DNA from: Candidatus Gastranaerophilales bacterium Zag_111 | GTDB taxonomy: Bacteria > Cyanobacteriota > Vampirovibrionia > Gastranaerophilales > Gastranaerophilaceae | Assembly (NCBI GenBank): GCA_001899395.1 | Contig: MOYD01000062.1 | Location: 140,033 to 177,634, forward strand | Length of the DNA stretch: 37,602 nucleotides | Direction of reading: 5' to 3' | Shown here: piece after piece, positions 7,945-14,736 of the stretch | How the letters are laid out: each line of letters opens with the position of its first letter | How positions within the stretch are numbered: position 1 is the first letter of the stretch | Notes under the pieces: generated by a model | What the model saw: only the letters and a program-made list of their open reading frames with translations | Databases searched by the model: none | Told to the model about the DNA's origin: nothing | Made by a program: the position numbers and the translations under genes

Positions 7945-7972
7945 ATTTTATATACTAAAAAGTGTTTGTCAA
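7945..7972 (-). promoter_or_regulatory. Promoter of tRNA-Gln
   Basis: Minus-strand TTGACA (7967-7972) and TAAAAT (7945-7950) separated by 16 bp, about 22 bp before the tRNA 5' end. The transposon's target duplication begins 5 bp upstream of the -35 hexamer, so the core promoter was left intact but anything further upstream was replaced. Confidence 0.7.
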
Positions 7973-7976
7973 TATT

Positions 7977-7984
7977 TTATTTTG
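7977..7984. repeat. Target-site duplication, left copy (TTATTTTG)
   Basis: 8-bp direct repeat identical to 16202-16209, directly abutting the left inverted repeat. Eight bases is the duplication length expected for IS1595-family insertions. Confidence 0.9.
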
Positions 7985-8026
7985 GGCACTTATATACTAA
8001 ATTCCACTAAATAGGTTAAAACGGTT
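7985..8026 (+). repeat. Left terminal inverted repeat (42 bp)
   Basis: Begins GGCACTTATATACTAAATTC and ends GGTTAAAACGGTT. It matches the reverse complement of 16160-16201 except at positions 3 (C/G) and 39 (G/A). Confidence 0.93.
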
Positions 8027-8034
8027 AACAATGC

Positions 8035-8523
8035 TTAACAATCGTTGTTTTCGTCCTTAGAGTGATAAATTTTTCTAATAGTTTTTGCAAAATCAGACAA
8101 GGAATCATCTCTGTTCTCAGAGATTTCTTTGCTGAAATCTTTTACTTCTTCATTAAAATACTCTGCATATTTTTTCTTAAAATCTTCGTTAGAATCAGAA
8201 GTGTTGTAAATTGTATAAAAAATATCAATAGTATTTTCTAAAAGTTTTTTTAATTCTTTCTTATTATTAGTTTCATATTTATCTTCACTAAGGTATAAAC
8301 AATCTTCTGATAATCTGTCAAAAAGAAAATATTTTGTAACTGCATCAATAAAATTTTCTTTTTGGCTCAATGTTTCTGTACTATATACTACACCATAAAT
8401 TTGAAATACATCACGATAAAATTCTTCACATTTGTCTAACTCTGCAATTATATTTACTAAATCTCGACCACATATTTTATGCAGCCCTCGCTTGATTTCG
8501 ATTATATCGTGTATATTCTGCAT
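8035..8523 (-). CDS. Unknown protein overlapping the transposase gene
   Basis: 162 residues, acidic and mostly helical, no motif I recognise. It overlaps the 3' end of the transposase gene by 47 bp in another frame and finishes 8 bp inside the left inverted repeat, so it belongs to the transposon. It is probably translated from the transposase transcript. Its position between transposase and element end suggests an accessory transposition protein or a small cargo gene; neither can be decided from the sequence. The long overlap and lack of a clear ribosome-binding site lower confidence in the exact start. Confidence 0.6.
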   Translation of the reverse strand: MQNIHDIIEIKRGLHKICGRDLVNIIAELDKCEEFYRDVFQIYGVVYSTETLSQKENFIDAVTKYFLFDRLSEDCLYLSEDKYETNNKKELKKLLENTIDIFYTIYNTSDSNEDFKKKYAEYFNEEVKDFSKEISENRDDSLSDFAKTIRKIYHSKDENNDC

Positions 8524-9583
8524 CTCTTATTTGTCTCCAGGTAATTTTGGTATCTTGTATATTTTGTAAGAACCAGGTACATGCATCTGCTGAATTCTTC
8601 ATGTCTCTTGTATTATACCTGAAACATACTTCATTTGTATAATTTTGTATATGTTTGCGGGAAATCTTAATATGAGAGTTCTCTACTCGTTTCAATCCCG
8701 ACCAACCATTTTCCATTGTGTTGGTATAAATGTTTTTATTGTCCTTATTTACATAATTTCCTTTGCTATGGACAACAACCCCATGATTATAAATTGGTGG
8801 TAGTTTTTGATAACTTGGATTGTCATCAGTATATAAGTTTGAACCAGGTTGAACATATCTAAGCACTCCAGCATTTAATGTACTATCTGATACATTTGGA
8901 ATTACTCGGATAACTAAATTCCCACCTCTTTGTACAAAACCTTGAAGTAATTTTTTATTTTGATTAGGAATTTCTTTTACTTTCAATTTTTCTTTGAGGT
9001 GCATATTCTTAAGCAAACCACCAGCATGATATTCATCTACCTCTACAGTCCCGCTTAGTTCTTGATGATTTTCTTTACCCATAGCATTTCTTATTTTCTG
9101 TAAAATATGCCAGGCTGTTCTGTATGTAAACCCATACTCTCTTACAAGCATACTGGCTGGTAAGCCACGCTTATCTGAATGTTCTCGGAAAATTATTTCA
9201 AACCAGATTGGTAAAGGGATTTTTGTACTGTGAAATAGAGTACCAGTAAGTACATTAAATTCCTTACCAGTATTTTTGCATTTGTACCAACCATCTTTAC
9301 ATTTATAAACTTGAGAAGTTATATCATAAGGACTTTCTGGTTCACCCCTCCAAATAAGTTCTTCTAAGAATTCTATGCAGTCTTCATTTGTCTTGAAGAT
9401 TTCCCTCAAGGTTTTAAGATTTTTAAATTTTTTGTACAGAGCTTCCTTTATATTCATATGTATACTTATATAAAGTTCATGATTAGGGTTAAAATTGACT
9501 TTTTGAAGGAGATTGTTAAATTTTTTGTTAATATTCTTACGAAAAGATAAGGCAGAGTTATAGCTTAAATCAGCTATTTTCAT
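8477..9583 (-). CDS. ISXO2-like transposase, IS1595 family
   Basis: 368 residues if the ATG at 9583 is used; the frame stays open to a TTG at 9682, but that lies in the loop of the leader terminator, so a start further in is more likely (a GTG at 9619 and ATG at 9457 are alternatives). Hallmarks in order: helical N-terminal LREIFKTNEDCIEFLEELIW, a zinc-ribbon-like YKCKDGWYKCKNTGKEF, the signature TGTLFHSTKIPLPIWFEII, then the catalytic acidic residues in TVEVDEYHAGG (D183), LYTDDNPSY (D253) and NTMENGWSGLKR (E291). It catalyses cut/paste or copy-type transposition of the surrounding 8.2-kb element. Only one of the usual four zinc-ribbon cysteines of the family remains in place, which I recall as normal for a gut Bacteroidetes-type subgroup. 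Expression appears to be governed by the riboswitch-like leader. Confidence 0.9.
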   Translation of the reverse strand: MKIADLSYNSALSFRKNINKKFNNLLQKVNFNPNHELYISIHMNIKEALYKKFKNLKTLREIFKTNEDCIEFLEELIWRGEPESPYDITSQVYKCKDGWYKCKNTGKEFNVLTGTLFHSTKIPLPIWFEIIFREHSDKRGLPASMLVREYGFTYRTAWHILQKIRNAMGKENHQELSGTVEVDEYHAGGLLKNMHLKEKLKVKEIPNQNKKLLQGFVQRGGNLVIRVIPNVSDSTLNAGVLRYVQPGSNLYTDDNPSYQKLPPIYNHGVVVHSKGNYVNKDNKNIYTNTMENGWSGLKRVENSHIKISRKHIQNYTNEVCFRYNTRDMKNSADACTWFLQNIQDTKITWRQIRDAEYTRYNRNQARAA

Positions 9584-9668
9584 ATGATATGCAGTTTTTG
9601 TGTTTTTACGTTGAATCACTCTGCTGCTTCCATTACGTAGTACTAACCCCATAAAAAGAAGCAATAGA

Positions 9669-9693
9669 AAAACCCATCGCAACGATGGGTTTT
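9669..9693 (-). terminator. Intrinsic terminator in transposase leader
   Basis: On the minus strand: perfect 11-bp stem AAAACCCATCG / CGATGGGTTTT with a TTG loop, followed by a U-run (TTTTTC). It sits between the aptamer-like RNA and the transposase coding region. Its 5' strand can alternatively pair with an upstream copy of the 3' strand (9723-9733), the hallmark of an attenuator. Confidence 0.85.
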
Positions 9694-9733
9694 AATCAAA
9701 AACTTTTTTAATTAAACTTATTAACCCATCGTT
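9681..9733 (-). promoter_or_regulatory. Antiterminator pairing alternative to the leader terminator
   Basis: Minus-strand AACGATGGGTT (9733-9723) can pair over 11 bp with AACCCATCGTT (9691-9681). The second strand is the same one needed by the terminator hairpin, so the two structures exclude each other. The upstream strand also contains ATGGGT, which is the likely 3' half of the aptamer's P1 stem. Confidence 0.75.
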
Positions 9734-9809
9734 CAAGCATTAGCACCTTGCATTTCTGTAGGTTGCTGTGTGGTCATAGGGCTTGTCCCTCGCACAACTC
9801 TTTATAGGT
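9724..9809 (-). ncRNA. SAM-I-clan riboswitch-like aptamer (variant)
   Basis: The minus-strand RNA carries the conserved core of the SAM-I/SAM-IV clan in order: AAGAG, GAGGGA, GCCC, ATGA, GCAACC and AAGGTGCTAA, with spacing close to the SAM-I consensus. Candidate P1 is ACCTAT (9809-9804) with ATGGGT (9729-9724); P2a is TGTG with CACA; P2b is GGG with CCC; P3 is ACCT with AGGT. The P2 loop CAAGC can pair with GCTTG just after the GCTAA segment, a possible pseudoknot. No clear P4 hairpin is present, so this is a variant. P1 uses the same bases as the antiterminator, so ligand binding should favour the terminator and turn the transposase off. Ligand identity is inferred from motif match only. Confidence 0.75.
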
Positions 9810-9827
9810 ATTTATTTGTATAAATCT

Positions 9828-9856
9828 ATTTTACACCCACACCCCGAAATCGTCAA
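9828..9856 (-). promoter_or_regulatory. Promoter of the riboswitch-transposase transcript
   Basis: Minus-strand TTGACG (9856-9851), exact 17-bp spacer, TAAAAT (9833-9828). Predicted start near 9821, about 12 bases before the aptamer's P1 strand, which fits a dedicated leader RNA rather than read-through from the XRE gene. Confidence 0.8.
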
Positions 9857-9878
9857 CTTTGTCAGAGGATGGTGGGCA

Positions 9879-10235
9879 TTATTTAGATTTCTTATTCATC
9901 AGACGTGAAGCCAGTTTTAAGGCATCGTAATAGTTTTCTATTTCTCTATCATTAGTTGCAGCTTGAAGTATTTTTAGTGATTTTTGATAAGCAGAGTGAT
10001 TTGCAGGAAAGGAATCAAATTGGACAGGTTTATAACTATCCATGTCGGATAATTCAAAATCAAGAACTTCGGATAATTTCTTCAATGTTTTGTATGTCGG
10101 TTCATGAATTCCATTTTCTATTTTTGACAAATGCTTATCGTCAATATCTGCAAGTTCTGCAAGATGTTGTTGTGTAAAACCTTTTGCTTTACGAAGTTCT
10201 TTAATTTTCTTACCTAGTTCATTTTCTGCGTTCAT
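9879..10235 (-). CDS. XRE-family regulator in transposon
   Basis: 118 residues. A Cro/C1-type helix-turn-helix occupies about residues 5-65: LGKKIKELRKAKGFTQQHLAELADIDDKHLSKIENGIHEPTYKTLKKLSEVLDFELSD, with recognition helix near DDKHLSKIENG. The C-terminal 50 residues are helical and unassigned, possibly for dimerisation. The gene is divergent from the zinc-ribbon membrane protein operon (intergenic 10236-10402) and lies upstream of the riboswitch promoter on the same strand. It probably controls cargo expression, the transposase, or itself. Start ATG follows an AAGAAGG-like stretch. Confidence 0.9.
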   Translation of the reverse strand: MNAENELGKKIKELRKAKGFTQQHLAELADIDDKHLSKIENGIHEPTYKTLKKLSEVLDFELSDMDSYKPVQFDSFPANHSAYQKSLKILQAATNDREIENYYDALKLASRLMNKKSK

Positions 10236-10402
10236 GACAACCTTCTTTTATACATCATCTGTTAAATTCACATATAGATACACCGCAATATTAACTAGAT
10301 AACTTTATTAACAATTTGTAAAACTCAACAACTTTTTATCTTTTTGTGTTAAGATGTTTGCAGAATAGAAAAGTGTTCTATGAAGTTGAAAGGGATAAGA
10401 GC

Positions 10403-11497
10403 ATGACAGAAAGAACAAAAAACTGTCCTTTTTGTGGGGAAAAAATTGATGTAATGGCAATTACATGTAAATTTTGTGGTGAAAATATAAAAACAAACCA
10501 ACAAAAAGTCATAAGCATTTACAATAATGTTTTAGAAAAAATCAAAGATTTTAAAATTAAAAAATGTACTTTACTTGTTTTATTAATATTGGTCTTTCTG
10601 TTTATTGGTTCAGTCATTACGTATATAGTCGACAACAAAAGTGTGAATAATGCATTCGGTTCTTTTAACTTAAGTGAAATTGAAGAACCTATAGATGTTA
10701 TTGGGGCAATGTCAACTGATGAAAATATAATGAAAACATACTTAAATGGTATCCACTTACAACAAAATAAGGATAAAATTTTTCAAATGTTTTTAGGTAG
10801 ACTATCAAGTGAAGTTGAAAAATACAATGATTTAATGAATTGGTTTGATTTTTATGATTACTACGAGTATGAATATGAAATATTACAGAGTGGGCATCCA
10901 GCAACTATAAAGAGAATTGAACTTACACCAAAAATAAAAACTAATGAGTACGGGGAAACTATGAAAATTTATCTTACAAGCCCTAAGATGCCATTAATGG
11001 AATATGTATACATAGGAGAAGGTGCTCATCAAACAGTGATAGATTACCGTTATCTAAGTGAAAATTATTCAATGCTATTAGGAAAACCTTTTAAAGAATA
11101 CTTAGCTATTAAAGCGAAAGAGGAAACTGACTTAGATGGCGGTTCTTATTATCAAGATGCTGCGTTAGGAGTTTCTAAAAAATGTTTAGTTGATTGGATA
11201 ATAGCATTACAAAATTTTAGAAAGAAATATCCTAAGTTTGTATCTGATAATATGCAAATAGAACAAGATATTAATACATATACTTCCGATTTAATATCAG
11301 ATTTGTATCAAACATTTGATTTTGGAAACGATAAGATGTATCCAGAATGTAAAAAAGCATATGAAGATTTTTTAAATCGTGCCGACAAAGATACTCCTGA
11401 ATATAAGGTTGTAAAAGAGTGCTATGAAATTTTAAAAAGATATGATTTTAAAAGTAACGATGAATTTTGGAGTATGCTCAAGAGTTATAGAAATTAA
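10403..11497 (+). CDS. Zinc-ribbon single-pass membrane protein 1 (cargo)
   Basis: 364 residues from the ATG at 10403, chosen because AAAGGG lies upstream and the zinc ribbon then starts at residue 8; the frame extends to a GTG at 10346 with no support. Residues 8-25 form a zinc ribbon (C8-P-F-C11-G ... C22-K-F-C25-G). A transmembrane helix spans about 56-76 (LLVLLILVFLFIGSVITYI), and about 285 residues follow, with no known motif, likely outside the cytoplasm. First of three consecutive genes sharing the layout zinc ribbon - membrane helix - variable domain, all inside the transposon. The double-cysteine-pair ribbon resembles 'zinc ribbon domain-containing protein' families that sit at the cytoplasmic face. 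Function unknown. Confidence 0.85.
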   Translation: MTERTKNCPFCGEKIDVMAITCKFCGENIKTNQQKVISIYNNVLEKIKDFKIKKCTLLVLLILVFLFIGSVITYIVDNKSVNNAFGSFNLSEIEEPIDVIGAMSTDENIMKTYLNGIHLQQNKDKIFQMFLGRLSSEVEKYNDLMNWFDFYDYYEYEYEILQSGHPATIKRIELTPKIKTNEYGETMKIYLTSPKMPLMEYVYIGEGAHQTVIDYRYLSENYSMLLGKPFKEYLAIKAKEETDLDGGSYYQDAALGVSKKCLVDWIIALQNFRKKYPKFVSDNMQIEQDINTYTSDLISDLYQTFDFGNDKMYPECKKAYEDFLNRADKDTPEYKVVKECYEILKRYDFKSNDEFWSMLKSYRN

Positions 11498-11532
11498 TAA
11501 TATTAATATAGGAGATTAACATAGTAAAAGAA

Positions 11533-12426
11533 ATGAAAAAATGTCCTTTTTGTGGCAATGAAATTAAAGCAGAAGCTATAAAATGTAGATTTTGCGGTAA
11601 ATTCTTAAACGAAGAAAATCAAGATAACGAAAAAACTAGCGACAAGATTAAGAGTATAAAAGTATTTAAGAAATGCAAATTTTCTTTAAATAAATTTTTA
11701 GACCTAAGTTTTAAAATAGGAAAAGTACTTTCTTCTGTTCTTTTATTTGTAGTTCTTTTCGCAATTTTAGCAGCAAGTTGTGTTTTAATTTTTTCTAATG
11801 GGGGAACATTAAAAACTCCAAAATTTACTGTGTCAAAAGAGAACCAAGTTGTATCAGCACCATCTATAACTTCAAAAGATAGCGAAGAGCAAACTTTACC
11901 TGAGGAATACAAAATAATGATAACAAAGATAATTGAAAAACATACATTGGATTCATCTGTTGGAGAATATATAGAACATTATATTATGCATAATCTTTCT
12001 GAACAATATAAACGGCAATATTTAACGGGATTAGATAAGTATTATACTGATGCTCTTGATTATTATTCCCAAGATAGAAATAGTGTAGCTCGTAATAAAA
12101 TAATCAATGATACACTTGAAGAAATAGAATATTATCCAAGCGATGAAGATTATCAAAATGCTAAGAAAAACATAAAAATTTATGGACGATACAACAAGTA
12201 TTTGTGTGCCGGTATTTTAAAACAATATACTGAGATTTTTGAACAGAATTTACATAATGCAAAAGATAATGAAGCACAAAGCAATCTAACAAGACTAATT
12301 GCTTTAGGTGTTATTGGAGTTGGATTACTTATATTCGTCATTCTTTTATTCTTACCTGTATTAATTGAAATTGAAGAAAATACTAGATTTACAGCACATA
12401 AACAAGATATAGAATTAGCGAAATAG
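11533..12426 (+). CDS. Zinc-ribbon two-pass membrane protein 2 (cargo)
   Basis: 297 residues. Zinc ribbon at residues 4-21 (C4-P-F-C7-G ... C18-R-F-C21-G), nearly the same as in the preceding protein, then helices at about 64-87 and 255-278 with an external helical domain between. The C-terminal tail is short and cytoplasmic. A good GGAG (11511-11514) lies 18 bases before this ATG but only 6 before an in-frame ATA at 11521, so initiation might occur at ATA (adding IVKE) or the spacing is simply poor. It follows gene 1 by 35 bp and precedes gene 3 by 14 bp. No enzyme motif; the shared ribbon suggests the three proteins interact with one another or with a common partner. Confidence 0.85.
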   Translation: MKKCPFCGNEIKAEAIKCRFCGKFLNEENQDNEKTSDKIKSIKVFKKCKFSLNKFLDLSFKIGKVLSSVLLFVVLFAILAASCVLIFSNGGTLKTPKFTVSKENQVVSAPSITSKDSEEQTLPEEYKIMITKIIEKHTLDSSVGEYIEHYIMHNLSEQYKRQYLTGLDKYYTDALDYYSQDRNSVARNKIINDTLEEIEYYPSDEDYQNAKKNIKIYGRYNKYLCAGILKQYTEIFEQNLHNAKDNEAQSNLTRLIALGVIGVGLLIFVILLFLPVLIEIEENTRFTAHKQDIELAK

Positions 12427-12440
12427 ATGGAGAAGATAAA

Positions 12441-13025
12441 ATGTTTAATATATTTTTAAATAAAAGAATTTGTCCGAAATGTCATGAGAAAATCAATAAA
12501 ACAGAGAAGAAGTGTCCTTTCTGTGGAGAAGAACTTGATATAGAAATGAACACTACTTATTTAAATAAAGATACAAATATTATTGTTAAGTGTGTTGTTG
12601 CTTGTGTAATTACTATGTTTTGTTTCTCATTTATAAGTCGTCAGATTCAGATAATGCACTACAAAAGTTTACGAGCACAAATAGAGAAAAAACGGATTAA
12701 CGGAGAATACAAACAAAACTATACAATTGAGGAGGCTGTAACCTCAATAAATAAATTCTGGGAAACAAGTTTTATTGTAAAGAATGTACACAACTATGAT
12801 GTTAAGCTGGAAGATGCAAAAATATCTGATGTAGAAAATTATATAATTGAAAGCCCAGAAAATTATAAAAAAATTGGAGAACATGAATATCAGTGTATCG
12901 AAACAGAATTTACAAAAGGAAATATCTCATTTAAATTTATTTCAAATGAAAGAATCAAATTTACTGACAATACAACTGGAGATGTTGCAATTTACAAATT
13001 TATAGATGGGAAATTAACCAAATAA
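12441..13025 (+). CDS. Zinc-ribbon membrane protein 3 (cargo)
   Basis: 194 residues with GGAGA ahead of the ATG. Ribbon cysteines at 11, 14, 25 and 28 (CPKCHEKIN ... CPFCGEEL), membrane helix at about 48-65 (IIVKCVVACVITMFCFSF), and a 125-residue external domain containing EYQCIETEFTKGNISFKFIS, beta-rich and similar in feel to small secreted binding domains. It ends the operon: its stop codon is followed at once by a strong terminator. Same architecture as the two upstream genes but different outer domain, as if one anchoring and ribbon module had been combined with three different sensors or effectors (inference). Confidence 0.85.
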   Translation: MFNIFLNKRICPKCHEKINKTEKKCPFCGEELDIEMNTTYLNKDTNIIVKCVVACVITMFCFSFISRQIQIMHYKSLRAQIEKKRINGEYKQNYTIEEAVTSINKFWETSFIVKNVHNYDVKLEDAKISDVENYIIESPENYKKIGEHEYQCIETEFTKGNISFKFISNERIKFTDNTTGDVAIYKFIDGKLTK

Positions 13026-13027
13026 AA

Positions 13028-13059
13028 AATAACTCTCTATTATTAGAGAGTTATTTTTT
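13028..13059 (+). terminator. Terminator of zinc-ribbon operon
   Basis: 12-bp stem AATAACTCTCTA / TAGAGAGTTATT with a TTAT loop, followed by TTTT. It directly follows the stop of the third zinc-ribbon gene; A's on the left arm make it work in both directions. Confidence 0.85.
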
Positions 13060-13110
13060 ATCAGCATACTTATAATTCAGTGGTTTAATACTTCTATTAT
13101 AAAAACATCA

Positions 13111-13941
13111 TCAAAACGGAATTTCATCATCAGGTATTAAGTCATATGTTTCATTATTTATGAAAGATTCTTCCTCTTTTAAGATACCATTATATTTTTT
13201 CTCATAAAAACTAATTAGAAAGTTCCCAAGTGTTGCAACACTATTTACAATGAAACAAGCATATAAAGGGTCATCTATTATATATTGAGTACTATCTTTT
13301 CCATGAAATTTAGTTTTTTCACTTCTTAATAATTCTATAGATTGAGCCATATTAAGCAGAGAACTTCCTATTTGCCTAACTCTTTCATCAACATCTTTTG
13401 ATGGAAAGTATCCTAATCCTTTTAAAACTTTTTGAGTAAGATTATAAAGAGTATCTTTTTTATTATAATCTATATCTAATTTTCCTTGTTCAAGAATATG
13501 TTTTATAATACTTTCAAGAGCAGAATTTGCATATCCTATTGCTTCATCAGGTTTATCATAAACTTTTTGAATAGCATCTTCAAAAATGGCTTTTGCTTGG
13601 CGGTAATCGTTTTTATTAAGTCCCTCTATTTTGGCTATAGAATAAATAACACCTGTTACTTCGATTTTTAAATCTATAGCCATTTGAATTATTATCTCGT
13701 CTGACAACTGATTTAAAGTATTTTCTACATCAATCTTGTCTTGATTATCATCTTTATAAATAGGATAAAAATTATAAATAGGTTCAGGTTCACTATATCC
13801 ATATTGTTCATACCTAACAACTTTTTGCCATCTTTTAATGTAACGTTCAACTTTTTTATAAGTTGTATATTTTTTGAATAATGTATCAGATATTTTATCT
13901 ATTAAATCCATTACATAACTATGTGACAAAAGGTTTTCCAT
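13111..13941 (-). CDS. Abortive-infection C-terminal (Abi_C/HEPN-like) protein (cargo)
   Basis: 276 residues from the ATG at 13941, preceded at good spacing by GAGGGG; the frame opens at a TTG at 13956. The C-terminal half fits the Abi_C pattern as I recall it: DEAIGYANSALESIIKHIL, then TLYNLTQKVLKGLGY, then VRQIGSSLLNMAQSIELLR and the ending RSEKTKFHG. That ending is an R-x6-H (R206, H213), like the catalytic motif of HEPN ribonucleases, although Abi_C normally reads RN...HG. The N-terminal 130 residues are unassigned. Abi_C proteins are linked to phage-triggered growth arrest, so a defence role for this cargo gene is plausible. Family call is from memory of the motif; no search was done. 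Confidence 0.7.
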   Translation of the reverse strand: MENLLSHSYVMDLIDKISDTLFKKYTTYKKVERYIKRWQKVVRYEQYGYSEPEPIYNFYPIYKDDNQDKIDVENTLNQLSDEIIIQMAIDLKIEVTGVIYSIAKIEGLNKNDYRQAKAIFEDAIQKVYDKPDEAIGYANSALESIIKHILEQGKLDIDYNKKDTLYNLTQKVLKGLGYFPSKDVDERVRQIGSSLLNMAQSIELLRSEKTKFHGKDSTQYIIDDPLYACFIVNSVATLGNFLISFYEKKYNGILKEEESFINNETYDLIPDDEIPF

Positions 13942-14075
13942 ATTCCATCCCCTCAAAAAGTAATATTTTCTATTATATTAGAGTTTTTAAATTATGATTA
14001 AAAAATTAAGTAAAAATTAATATTTAATAATTTTGTAGAAACCATTTATATTTTCTTGCAGAAAAGGAGATATAC

Positions 14076-14660
14076 ATGGCATTAGAAGATACAATAACAA
14101 ACTTAGGCACAGCAATAATTAATCTGGTAAAGGTTAGGATTACAAAATCGTTTACAGCTTATGATGCAGAACTTGAAGAAACATTATTAGAGCTAAAAGC
14201 TAAAATTGATGAATTGGCAGAAAATAATTCTGGAAATGAAACTTCTCCAGTAGTAACCGAAAACAGCGTTGTTTATGACGAAACCTTAGGCAAAGATAAA
14301 GTAATTCTTACAAAAGAATATCTCAATAAATATATCCCTGATGTAACCTTTACAGAAGATTTGGAAATTTGGGTCATTTCTTCTGGTAAAATGTCTGTAA
14401 ATTTTGGTACAAATGGAGCACACTATAGTGTCAGTGGTCAAGAATCAAATACGGTTGACGAAACTCTTGTAAGTATACCAGATAGCGGAGCATGTTTAAT
14501 ATTTTGGAATAAATCCACTTATAAGGTAGATGTGGTCAATTCCAGCACTTTGACAGATTCAGATAATTGGATTGGATTACTTTTAGTTGATGGATTGGAT
14601 ACCACAGATAGAGAGGGTACTGATTTAGGGGCAGAATCATTAAGTATAGGTGGTTTATGA
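14076..14660 (+). CDS. Unknown cargo protein with phage-structural flavour
   Basis: 194 residues behind a very strong Shine-Dalgarno (AAAGGAGATATAC before ATG), unlike most genes here, so high expression is likely. Residues 1-50 are an amphipathic helix region (ITNLGTAIINLVKVRITK, then a short coiled coil); residues 70-190 are beta-rich, with many T, S, G and D and no cysteine pairs (only one Cys). The look is that of a tail-fibre, baseplate-attached or adhesin-like beta protein, but I recognise no family. No signal peptide. It stands alone, divergent from the Abi_C gene, and is separated from the DUF2130 gene by a bidirectional hairpin. Confidence 0.65.
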   Translation: MALEDTITNLGTAIINLVKVRITKSFTAYDAELEETLLELKAKIDELAENNSGNETSPVVTENSVVYDETLGKDKVILTKEYLNKYIPDVTFTEDLEIWVISSGKMSVNFGTNGAHYSVSGQESNTVDETLVSIPDSGACLIFWNKSTYKVDVVNSSTLTDSDNWIGLLLVDGLDTTDREGTDLGAESLSIGGL

Positions 14661-14680
14661 TACAGAAATAATATATTAAA

Positions 14681-14707
14681 AACTCAGTAGCTCTTTGCTA
14701 CTGAGTT
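14681..14707. terminator. Bidirectional hairpin terminator
   Basis: 10-bp stem AACTCAGTAG / CTACTGAGTT with a 7-base loop between convergent genes. The U-tract (TTTTTAATAT) is on the minus strand, so it mainly terminates the DUF2130 transcript. Confidence 0.7.
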
Positions 14708-14736
14708 AAAAGTTATCATATCAAGGTCTGTATTTA

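Noticed and set aside
9220-9340. Loss of zinc-ribbon cysteines in the transposase as a sign of decay
   Set aside because: The replacement pattern (SPYDITSxVYKC ... KCKNTGKxF) resembles a normal subgroup as I recall, and catalytic residues and frame are intact.
8477-9682. Transposase reading extended to the TTG at 9682
   Set aside because: That start lies in the loop of the leader terminator; the extra residues are T-tract translation (many L, F). The gene was placed from 9583 with alternatives noted.
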